Source: DATAFF01 sp036257595
GTDB taxonomy: Bacteria > Pseudomonadota > Alphaproteobacteria > Rhizobiales > Aestuariivirgaceae
Reading direction: 5' to 3'
DNA length: 5,377 nt
Assembly (NCBI GenBank): GCA_036257595.1
Contig: DATAFF010000141.1
Coordinates: forward strand, 1-5,377
Each line of letters opens with the position of its first letter. The stretch's first letter is position 1. Position numbers and translations under genes: made by a program. Below the pieces are notes generated by a model. The model made no database searches. It worked only from the letters and a program-made list of their open reading frames with translations, and was not told where the DNA came from. Positions 1 through 5,377 of the stretch are shown in pieces.

Positions 1-1320
1 CAGCACCCGGGTGAACCGGTCGCGCATCTCCTCGCTCGGCGTGCCGACGATCACCGTGCGCGTCACGTCCGTCGTGCCGTCCTCATATTGCGCACCCGAG
101 TCGATGAGGAAGACTTCAGCCGTCCTGATCGGGCGGTTCGAGGCCGTCGACACCCGGTAATGCGGGATGGCGGCATGCTCGCCGGCGCCGGCGATGCTGT
201 CGAACGACACATCCTTGAGGACGCCGGTATCGCGGCGAAAGCGTTCGAGCGCGGTGACGGCAGCGATCTCGTCGAGCGAGCCGCCGCCGGCCTCCTCGTC
301 GAGCCAGTGGAGAAACCGCGCCATTGCGACGCCGTCGCGCCGATGGGCCGAGCGGGCCCCTTCGCGCTCCGTCGGGTTCTTGCGCGCCTTGGGCAGCACG
401 CAGGGATCCTTGCCCTTGACGAGCTGCGCCCCTGCCGTCTGGAGGGTGGAGACGATCGCATCGGACGCCCATTCGGGATCGACCAGCACCGATGCCCGCT
501 CCGCGCCCAGCTTGGTCAGCGCCGCCGACAGCTCCTCCGGCCGGCGGACATCCGCAACGCCGGCGAGATGGGCGGCCACGTCCTCGGGTAGCCGCGACGG
601 TTCGATGAACAGGTCGGTGCGCCCCTGGCGCCTGACGATCGCATGGGCCAGCACGACCGGGGTGTGGGGCACGTCATGGCCGCGGATGTTCAAGAGCCAG
701 GCGACCGAATCGGGCAGCGTCAGCACCGTGGCATCGGCCTTGGCCTTCGCCAGCTCGCCGGCGATATCGGCGATCTTCTCGGCTGCCATCCGCCCCGAGA
801 ACTGCGCCGGATGAGCCGCCGCCGGCGCATCGTTCTTGGCCGGCCGGTCGGGCCACAGACCGTCGACGAGATTGGGCTCGACCGCCCGCAACGTCGCGCC
901 GCGCTCCTCGCAGGCCTTACGCAGCCGCTCGGCGGTTTCGGCAGTGATCAGCCAGGGATCGTAGCTGAGCACGCTGCCGGGCGGGAGGTTCTTGGCAACC
1001 CACTGATGCAGCGGCTCCTCGACCGAATGGACGATGGTGAAGACGGCGGGATCGACCTGCTGCCTGGCCTGGATCGTGTAGCGCCCGTCGGCGAACAGGA
1101 TCGCCTGGTCCTGCGTGACCAGGCATGCGCCCGCCGAGCCGCTGAAGCCGGTGAGCCACCGAAGCCTCTCGGAGCCGGGGGCGACGTACTCTCCCTGAAA
1201 CTCGTCGGTACGCGGCACGATATAGGCGTCGATGCCCATTTCGCGCATTTTTTGGCGAAGTCCTTCAATGCGCTCGCGCGCAAGCTGTGGTTCGGCAATG
1301 TCGTCGAAGGACTGGAACAT
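1..1320 (-). CDS. pepP: Xaa-Pro aminopeptidase (M24B, XPNPEP1-like), 3' part cut by window edge
   Basis: This is a cytosolic metallopeptidase that removes an N-terminal residue preceding proline. The frame is open from an ATG at 1320 to the window edge and gives 440 residues without a stop. Three-domain members are near 600 residues, so about 160 C-terminal residues are missing. Two creatinase-like N-terminal domains (roughly residues 10-140 and 155-315) precede the pita-bread catalytic domain. Early hallmarks are DEFQGEYV, WLTGFSGSAG and ADGRYTIQA. In the catalytic part IPHYRV carries H387, and DSGAQYEDGTTDVTRT carries metal ligands D407 and D418. The spacing of 20 and 11 matches H395, D415 and D426 of human XPNPEP1 as I recall it. 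The later His/Glu metal ligands lie outside the window. The start is chosen because MFQSFD is the usual opening of rhizobial homologues; only a poor Shine-Dalgarno lies upstream. It diverges from the DUF1127 gene. The family is certain; the symbol pepP is customary. Confidence 0.96.
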   Translation of the reverse strand, partial: MFQSFDDIAEPQLARERIEGLRQKMREMGIDAYIVPRTDEFQGEYVAPGSERLRWLTGFSGSAGACLVTQDQAILFADGRYTIQARQQVDPAVFTIVHSVEEPLHQWVAKNLPPGSVLSYDPWLITAETAERLRKACEERGATLRAVEPNLVDGLWPDRPAKNDAPAAAHPAQFSGRMAAEKIADIAGELAKAKADATVLTLPDSVAWLLNIRGHDVPHTPVVLAHAIVRRQGRTDLFIEPSRLPEDVAAHLAGVADVRRPEELSAALTKLGAERASVLVDPEWASDAIVSTLQTAGAQLVKGKDPCVLPKARKNPTEREGARSAHRRDGVAMARFLHWLDEEAGGGSLDEIAAVTALERFRRDTGVLKDVSFDSIAGAGEHAAIPHYRVSTASNRPIRTAEVFLIDSGAQYEDGTTDVTRTVIVGTPSEEMRDRFTRVL

Positions 1321-1671
1321 GGCTGTGAGTTTTAGGCGCTTCCGCGTGCCTCGGCAATGCCGCCATCAATCCATGCTGCGTCGCAATATCGCTACGTAAT
1401 GATCAACTTACCTCGCCATGCGTCAACTGCATGAAGAACCGCCCCGTCGCTCCGAATGCCGTCAAGTATCGGTCATCAATGTTTCATGAATAAATGCGCT
1501 TTGATAATGTCTTGACCATCGTTAACAGAGGATGAACAAACCTATAACGATTGTGCATGGCTGCGGTGTTCCGCCATCGCTGGTGAGCCGCCGAATCGAA
1601 CGTATATAGCCTGTCATGGAATTGTGCGGCGCAGCATGTAGGCATCGCCGCGAAGTGAATGGAGAGGACCA
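1321..1671. other. Non-coding gap between divergent pepP and DUF1127 genes
   Basis: No credible gene is seen in this 351-bp stretch, which is visibly richer in A/T than its surroundings, especially at 1380-1420 and 1470-1560. It must hold the promoters of the two divergent genes and a long leader for the small plus-strand gene. Short palindromes such as TTCATGAA (1483-1490) and GTTAAC (1521-1526) are present but too short to interpret. No riboswitch or tRNA fold was recognised. A frame crossing it on the minus strand lacks coding character. Confidence 0.6.
1522..1548 (+). promoter_or_regulatory. Candidate sigma-70-type promoter for the DUF1127 gene
   Basis: TTAACA (1522-1527) and TATAAC (1543-1548) each match the housekeeping hexamers at five of six positions, but the spacer is only 15 bp. 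A CTTGAC box at 1511-1516 resembles the alphaproteobacterial -35 consensus but has no -10 at normal spacing. A second TATATA at 1603-1608 is closer to the gene but has only a weak -35. The call is tentative, and alternative sigma factors cannot be excluded. Confidence 0.3.
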
Positions 1672-1890
1672 ATGTCGAGCACCACCGTCAATACCACCGA
1701 GAGCGGCCGCGTCAGCCTGCGCGCTTTCTCCGAGATCGTCACCCAGGTCGCCGAGAGCGTCGGCCGTTTCTTCACCCGGTCGCGCGCCGAGCGCGAGCTC
1801 GAGGGCCTGGATGACCGCCTGCTGGCCGATATCGGCCTGCGGCGGAGCGAGATCCACCGCATGGTTTGGGGCGGGCGCCACGTCCGCTAG
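1672..1890 (+). CDS. DUF1127 family small protein
   Basis: This is a 72-residue protein with the DUF1127 signature in its C-terminal half: RELEGLDDRLLADIGLRRSE at residues 41-60 followed by IHRMV. The family is abundant in alphaproteobacteria, where several members are small arginine-rich proteins linked to stress responses, phosphate or carbon metabolism and small-RNA maturation. The role of this copy is unknown. The first 30 residues are Ser/Thr-rich and longer than in the minimal ~45-residue members. There is no signal peptide or membrane segment. The ATG at 1672 is supported by GGAGAGG (1661-1667) at good spacing, the clearest ribosome binding site in the window. The gene stands alone, divergent from pepP and convergent with prmA, whose reading frame overlaps its last 119 bp in antisense. 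Its TAG lies 13 bp before a strong stem-loop. Confidence 0.92.
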   Translation: MSSTTVNTTESGRVSLRAFSEIVTQVAESVGRFFTRSRAERELEGLDDRLLADIGLRRSEIHRMVWGGRHVR

Positions 1891-2782
1891 GCCTTGAGCC
1901 AATGGCTTGGAGCACCAGCGTGCTCCAGCCATCGATTCTGATCCGCCGGACCAGCCGGAACCCATGGCCGCGATAGGCGGCCGTCACCCAGCGTTCCTGA
2001 TCGATCTGCAGGCCGGAGAGCACCACGGTGCCTCCGGCCGCGCTCATTCTGCGCAAGCGCCCGGCCATGCTCACCAGCGGCCGCGCCAGGATATTGGCCA
2101 GGATCAATCGATAGGGCGCCTGCGCCCGGACTGCCGGCGCTTCGGCTCCTGCGGCGCGCTCAGCCGAGACCCGGGCGCCATTCAGCCGGGCATTGTCGCG
2201 TGTCACCCGCACCGCCTCGGGGTCGATATCGCTCGCCATCACCATCGCATGGCAGGCCAGCGCGGCGGCGATCGCCAACACCCCGGTTCCGCTGCCGATA
2301 TCGAGAACGCGTCGCGGCCGTCCTTGCTTGAGGATGGCGTCGAGCGCAATCAGGCAGCCGAGCGTCGTCCCGTGATGGCCGGTGCCGAAGGCCGTGCCGG
2401 CATCGATCTCGATGGCGACGCTGGCCGGCGGATGGCGGCCCCGATCATGGCTGCCATGGACGAGAAAGCGCCCCGCCTTGACCGGCGTCAGCCGCGCCAG
2501 TGTCGCGCGCACCCAATCGACCTCCGGCAGCGTCACCGCGGCAAGGGCTGCCGCATCGAGCCCCGCCGTCTCGAGGCCATGCGCCAGCTCGCTTTCATCC
2601 GGCGGCGTGGTGAAAATCGCCTCGACCGTCCACCAATCGGCCTGGGCATCGCCTTGCAGCACCGTCACCGCATCGGCCGGCGGCCACAGCAGCGATTCGA
2701 GGAGCGTGGCAAGCGTTGCGGCGGCCTGCCGGTCCAATGGCCGCGACCTGAGCACCAAAGGGGTGGGGGAAATCGTGTTCAT
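1772..2782 (-). CDS. prmA: Ribosomal protein L11 methyltransferase PrmA, with extended C-terminus
   Basis: This cytoplasmic SAM-dependent enzyme methylates ribosomal protein L11 on lysines and the N-terminus. The N-terminal substrate-recognition domain (about residues 1-100) is followed by the diagnostic DAGTAFGTGHHGTT (127-140), the SAM motif DIGSGTGVLA (161-170), the acidic SDIDPEAV (184-191), the catalytic-region LILANIL (226-232) and GLQIDQ (257-262). The family normally ends just after GWSTLVLQ (residues 285-292). Here the frame continues with about 44 low-complexity residues rich in Gly, Arg, Pro and Ala to a TGA at 1774-1772, antisense to the DUF1127 gene. That tail is probably not functional: it could be a lost stop, or a one-base shift, since a TAG lies in another frame at 1889-1887. 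The start ATG overlaps the stop of the upstream binding-protein gene as ATGA. No Shine-Dalgarno is evident, so translational coupling is likely. Enzyme identity is firm; the 3' end is less so. Confidence 0.93.
   Translation of the reverse strand: MNTISPTPLVLRSRPLDRQAAATLATLLESLLWPPADAVTVLQGDAQADWWTVEAIFTTPPDESELAHGLETAGLDAAALAAVTLPEVDWVRATLARLTPVKAGRFLVHGSHDRGRHPPASVAIEIDAGTAFGTGHHGTTLGCLIALDAILKQGRPRRVLDIGSGTGVLAIAAALACHAMVMASDIDPEAVRVTRDNARLNGARVSAERAAGAEAPAVRAQAPYRLILANILARPLVSMAGRLRRMSAAGGTVVLSGLQIDQERWVTAAYRGHGFRLVRRIRIDGWSTLVLQAIGSRPSGRGARPKPCGGSRSAAGRYRPAGGHPGPRARARRATG
1904..1930. terminator. Stem-loop between the convergent DUF1127 and prmA 3' ends
   Basis: The arms TGGAGCAC (1908-1915) and GTGCTCCA (1920-1927) are perfectly complementary around a CAGC loop. 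Three more pairs (1904-1906 with 1928-1930) stack beyond a single bulged T at 1907. The position, 13 bp after the DUF1127 stop and exactly over the last conserved prmA codons (residues 285-293), suggests a bidirectional terminator or mRNA 3'-end stabiliser. Neither strand shows a following T-tract, so classical intrinsic termination is not assured. Confidence 0.5.
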
Positions 2783-3624
2783 TGCGTCAGGTCGGCGTCA
2801 TACCACCGGCGCGACAGGCGCGACAGGGTGCCGTCGCGATGCATCGCGCCGATGATTTGCCGAAGCCGCGCGTTGAATTCGCGATCGCCCTTGTCGATGG
2901 CGACCGCCAGAGGCTCGAGAAACAAGGGTCCCCCGATGATCTTGAGCGGATAGCCGTCGCGGATCGATCTCAGCACCGTCGGCATCGCCGTGATCACCGC
3001 ATCGAGCTTGACGCCGTCGCCGAGCTTCAGATCATCGAGCGCCAGCTGGTCGGTCTCATAGCTGTGGATGCGCGGCTCGGCGATCAGATAATCGAACTCC
3101 ACCGCCCCCGGCACGTCGATCGCCAGGTTCCGCTTGAGATAATTGTCATAGGTGGTGGCAACCCCCACCCCGATCGCCTTGCCCGAAGCGAGCTCGGGTG
3201 ACGTGATGTCGCGATTGTCGATATGAACGGCGAGCGAGGCAGGGGTGTTGTAATAGACAGCCGGAAAATCCAGATGCTTGCTTCTTTCGCGGGTCGGGCT
3301 CATTGAACCGACCGAAATATCCCACCTGTTCTGCCAGTTTCCGGCCGTGATGACGTCCCAGCCCGGAGTGACGAATTTGAGTTGCACGCCGAGCCGCCGG
3401 GCAATCTCGCGGCCGACATCGATGTCGAAGCCTTCGAAATCGCCGGTGCTGGTCAGCTTCGACTGGGGCGGGTATTCGGGATCGGTCGCCATGACCATCT
3501 CCCGTTTTTCCATGATGCGATCGAGCACCGGCCCCGCCGCGGCAGCACCGGCGACACTCACCAGGGTGGCGGCCGTCGCGGCAGCCATGGCGAGCTTGCG
3601 CAGGAACATGGTGAAGGACCCCAT
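2779..3624 (-). CDS. Exported solute-binding protein, family 3 (amino-acid ABC type)
   Basis: This 281-residue periplasmic binding protein belongs to the SBP_bac_3 fold that feeds polar amino acids or related compounds to ABC permeases. A basic start (FLRK), a hydrophobic Ala-rich segment and a cleavage zone near residues 26-31 form a Sec signal peptide. FEGFDIDVGREIARRLG (63-79) and TRERSKHLDF (111-120) are family hallmarks; R114 matches the carboxylate-binding arginine. The usual aspartate five residues into the DAVxxD motif is replaced by Ala (DAVITA, 208-213), and the usual GTT is ATT (156-158). The ligand is therefore uncertain and may not be a standard alpha-amino acid. Either ATG at 3624 (weak GGGA upstream) or the internal ATG at 3609 could be the start; the latter gives a more typical signal peptide. 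No permease or ATPase gene is in view. The stop overlaps the prmA start. Confidence 0.88.
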   Translation of the reverse strand: MGSFTMFLRKLAMAAATAATLVSVAGAAAAGPVLDRIMEKREMVMATDPEYPPQSKLTSTGDFEGFDIDVGREIARRLGVQLKFVTPGWDVITAGNWQNRWDISVGSMSPTRERSKHLDFPAVYYNTPASLAVHIDNRDITSPELASGKAIGVGVATTYDNYLKRNLAIDVPGAVEFDYLIAEPRIHSYETDQLALDDLKLGDGVKLDAVITAMPTVLRSIRDGYPLKIIGGPLFLEPLAVAIDKGDREFNARLRQIIGAMHRDGTLSRLSRRWYDADLTQ

Positions 3625-3681
3625 AATTTCCCGCGCCGATCATCGACCAGTTCATGGCCTTGCCGCAAGTGGGGCCGGCTG
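3625..3681. promoter_or_regulatory. 57-bp divergent intergenic region (binding protein / MFS exporter)
   Basis: The region lies between two outward-facing starts, so it should carry or overlap both promoters, some elements perhaps extending into the coding sequences. No convincing -35/-10 pair or operator palindrome was seen. GGGG at 3671-3674, seven bases before the exporter ATG, is the only candidate ribosome binding element on the plus strand; GGGAAATT precedes the minus-strand ATG. Confidence 0.35.
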
Positions 3682-5073
3682 ATGGCAACCACCTTGATGC
3701 TGGTGCCGCTGGTCGCTGCCGCAGCACTCTTCATGGAGAACATGGATGCGACCGTCATCGCCACCTCGCTGCCGGCGATCGCCCGCGATCTTCACCAGGA
3801 CCCGGTCGTCCTCAAGCTCGCCTTCACCTCCTACCTGATCGCGCTCGCCGTCTTCATCCCGGTCTCGGGCTGGGCCGCCGACCGGTTCGGGGCACGCAAC
3901 GTGTTCCGCGGCGCCATCGTCCTCTTCACCCTCGCCTCCGCCGCCTGCGGCTTTGCCGACTCGCTCGAATGGCTGGTTGCCGCCCGCGCCGCCCAAGGCA
4001 TTGGCGGCGCCATGATGACCCCGGTCGGCCGCCTCATCCTGCTGCGCTCGGTGCCGAAGAGCGAGCTCGTCCAGGCGCTCGCCTATCTCACCATCCCGGC
4101 GCTGCTCGCGCCGTTGATCGGCCCGCTGCTCGGCGGCTTCATCACCACCTACTTCCACTGGCGGTGGATCTTCTGGATCAACATCCCGGTCGGCGTGCTC
4201 GGCCTCGTTCTCGCCACCCGCTACATGCCGGATGTCCGGGCCGACCGGGTGCCGCCGCTCGACTGGGTCGGCTTCTTCCTGTCGGGCCTTGGCCTGGCAT
4301 CGCTCATCTTCGGCTTCACCGTCACCGGCGGCATGGTGCTGCCGCGCCCCTTGGCGCCGGCGCTGGTCGTGCTCGGCGCCGTGCTGATCGCCCTCTACAT
4401 CCAGCATGCCCGCCGCGCCCCCCACCCGATCCTCGATCTGAAACTCTTCCGCATCCCGACCCTCCGCTCGAGCCTGGTCGGCGGCACGGTGTTCCGCATC
4501 GGCATCGGCTCGATCCCCTTCCTGCTGCCCCTGATGCTGCAGGTCGGCTTCGGCCTCAACCCTTTCGAATCCGGCTCGTTGACCTTCGCCGCCGCCGCCG
4601 GTGCATTGGTGATGAAGGTGACCGCTTTGCCGATCCTGCGCTATTTCGGTTTTCGCCGGGTGCTGGTGTTCAACGCCCTGATCTGCGCCGGCTTCCTCGC
4701 CATCAACGGCCTGTTCACGCCCTATACGCCGCACGCCCTCATCCTGGTCGTGCTGCTCACCGGCGGCTTTTTCCGCTCGCTGCAATTCACCAGCCTCAAT
4801 GCCCTCGCCTTTGCCGATGTGCCGGCGCCCGTCCTGTCGCAGGCGACCAGCATGTCGGCGGTGGCGCAGCAGCTGTCATCGGCATGCGGCGTCGCGCTCG
4901 CCGCCTTCCTGCTCGAAACCACCCGGGCGCTGCGCGGCGACTTGACGCTGGTGACCGCCGATTTCTCGATCGCCTTCATGATTATCGCGGTATTCACCGC
5001 CTTTTCCGCCTTCCTCCATCTCAGCCTGGAGAAGGACGCCGGCGCCGAGGTCGCCGGCCCGGCACGGGAGTGA
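3682..5073 (+). CDS. MFS transporter, DHA2 (14-TMS) drug:proton antiporter family, MdtD/HsrA-like
   Basis: This 463-residue inner-membrane protein probably exports a toxic compound or metabolite in exchange for protons. About fourteen hydrophobic segments can be traced, beginning at residues 5-25 and ending around 430-450. DHA2 motifs appear in order: FMENMDATVIATSLPAI (17-33) with D22 in helix 1; GWAADRFGARNVFR (63-76), the loop 2-3 motif A; ARAAQGIGGAMMTPVGRL (101-118), motif B with R102; and the motif C-like IGPLLGG (146-152), followed by WRWIFWINIPVG (160-171). GGAMMTPVGRL, the LKLFR segment and the FRIGIGSIPFLLPLMLQ region recall E. coli MdtD/HsrA, though the substrate cannot be read from sequence. 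The ATG at 3682 is chosen because it opens directly into helix 1. The same frame is open upstream to 3382, but those 100 residues are antisense to the binding-protein gene and have no membrane character. A small gene starts immediately after its TGA. Confidence 0.93.
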   Translation: MATTLMLVPLVAAAALFMENMDATVIATSLPAIARDLHQDPVVLKLAFTSYLIALAVFIPVSGWAADRFGARNVFRGAIVLFTLASAACGFADSLEWLVAARAAQGIGGAMMTPVGRLILLRSVPKSELVQALAYLTIPALLAPLIGPLLGGFITTYFHWRWIFWINIPVGVLGLVLATRYMPDVRADRVPPLDWVGFFLSGLGLASLIFGFTVTGGMVLPRPLAPALVVLGAVLIALYIQHARRAPHPILDLKLFRIPTLRSSLVGGTVFRIGIGSIPFLLPLMLQVGFGLNPFESGSLTFAAAAGALVMKVTALPILRYFGFRRVLVFNALICAGFLAINGLFTPYTPHALILVVLLTGGFFRSLQFTSLNALAFADVPAPVLSQATSMSAVAQQLSSACGVALAAFLLETTRALRGDLTLVTADFSIAFMIIAVFTAFSAFLHLSLEKDAGAEVAGPARE

Positions 5074-5346
5074 GTGCCGTCGGATAGCGGCTCGAATATC
5101 GTTGACCTAGTTGACGGGACTTACCCCTTTGGGCGGAAAGCCAAAAGCGAGCAAAGAGCGCAGAATGAGCGATCCGAGCGTTTCAAGCGAACCGCTCGCG
5201 ATCTCGGCGCCGATGATGCTTCTGCTATTGAAAAAGCTTTCGAGAGACTTGTGCCGCCCAAGCGACGAGGTAAGAATTCGTTAACTGATTTGCCTGAAAA
5301 GAAGGAGGCTGGCTTCGCGCCCAAACGAAAGCCAGCCCCAAGGTAG
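5074..5346 (+). CDS. Small basic protein of unknown function, GTG start
   Basis: I do not recognise a characterised family for this 90-residue frame. It is hydrophilic and highly charged, without signal peptide or membrane segment. A central stretch of about 30 residues (SERFKRTARDLGADD followed by AFERLVPP) is probably helical, and the C-terminal 28 residues are rich in Lys, Arg and Pro and likely disordered, which could suit nucleic-acid contact; this is inference only. The only start compatible with the full frame is the GTG at 5074, directly after the exporter TGA, with GGGAG at 5066-5070 only three bases before it. Coupling to the exporter is possible. Codon use differs sharply from the neighbours: many codons end in A or T (GAT GAT GCT TCT GCT ATT GAA AAA), suggesting recent acquisition or a mobile origin. 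The first ten or so residues may not be coding. Confidence 0.55.
   Translation: MPSDSGSNIVDLVDGTYPFGRKAKSEQRAQNERSERFKRTARDLGADDASAIEKAFERLVPPKRRGKNSLTDLPEKKEAGFAPKRKPAPR
5307..5337 (+). repeat. Inverted repeat at the 3' end of the small basic gene
   Basis: GGCTGGCTT (5307-5315) and AAGCCAGCC (5329-5337) are perfect 9-bp complements separated by 13 bases. The repeat lies within the final codons, ending nine bases before the end of the TAG stop. No T-tract follows, so it is only a possible terminator or mRNA 3'-end structure. The large loop weakens the case. Confidence 0.35.
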
Positions 5347-5377
5347 GTACTTAACTAGCGCCGTATGTGAGGTCGTG

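Noticed and set aside
643..1335. A 230-residue plus-strand frame within pepP
   Set aside because: It is antisense to a well-conserved aminopeptidase region and shows no recognisable family features.
1522..1965. A 147-residue minus-strand frame over the DUF1127 gene
   Set aside because: The plus strand has a clear ribosome binding site and DUF1127 motif; this frame has neither.
1907..2953. A 348-residue plus-strand frame across prmA and the binding-protein gene
   Set aside because: It spans two genes antisense, is rich in Arg/Gly/Ala/His without any domain, and both minus-strand genes are certain.
3382..3681. A 100-residue N-terminal extension of the MFS exporter frame
   Set aside because: It is the antisense of the binding-protein gene, has no membrane character, and the conserved DHA2 sequence begins right after the ATG at 3682.
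3652..4785. A 377-residue minus-strand frame opposite the exporter
   Set aside because: It is low-complexity Glu/Gly/Arg/Asp/Gln-rich sequence typical of antisense frames in GC-rich genes; the plus strand has clear MFS motifs.
5111..5140. TTGACG at 5111 as a promoter for the small basic gene
   Set aside because: No -10-like hexamer occurs at 16-18 bp spacing, and it lies downstream of the apparent start.

Overview
The window looks like an ordinary chromosomal segment of a GC-rich alphaproteobacterium, probably Hyphomicrobiales (Rhizobiales). This is inferred from the strong G/C third-position preference, the MFQSFD start of the aminopeptidase P, the DUF1127 small protein, and the neighbourhood of prmA with aminopeptidase P. 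No RNA genes, CRISPR arrays or insertion sequences were seen.

Layout: (1) 1-1320, minus strand: the N-terminal 440 residues of a three-domain Xaa-Pro aminopeptidase (M24B), cut by the window edge. (2) 1321-1671: a comparatively AT-rich non-coding gap between divergent genes. (3) 1672-1890, plus strand: a 72-residue DUF1127 protein with a good ribosome binding site. (4) 1772-2782, minus strand: prmA, the ribosomal protein L11 methyltransferase, whose reading frame runs about 44 codons past the usual end of the family and into the antisense of the DUF1127 gene. A strong stem-loop sits at the junction. (5) 2779-3624, minus strand: an exported family-3 solute-binding protein whose stop codon overlaps the prmA start (ATGA). 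(6) 3625-3681: a 57-bp divergent intergenic region. (7) 3682-5073, plus strand: a 14-helix DHA2-type MFS exporter resembling MdtD/HsrA. (8) 5074-5346, plus strand: a small basic protein of unknown function, starting with GTG directly after the exporter stop and with clearly different codon use.

The genes do not form one pathway. The minus-strand pair (binding protein then prmA) is probably co-transcribed and translationally coupled. The exporter and the small basic protein may be read together. The most notable points are the convergent antisense overlap of prmA with the DUF1127 gene, the binding protein that lacks the usual ligand-binding aspartate and has no transporter partners in view, and the compositionally distinct small gene at the right end. 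No convincing new multi-gene system is visible.
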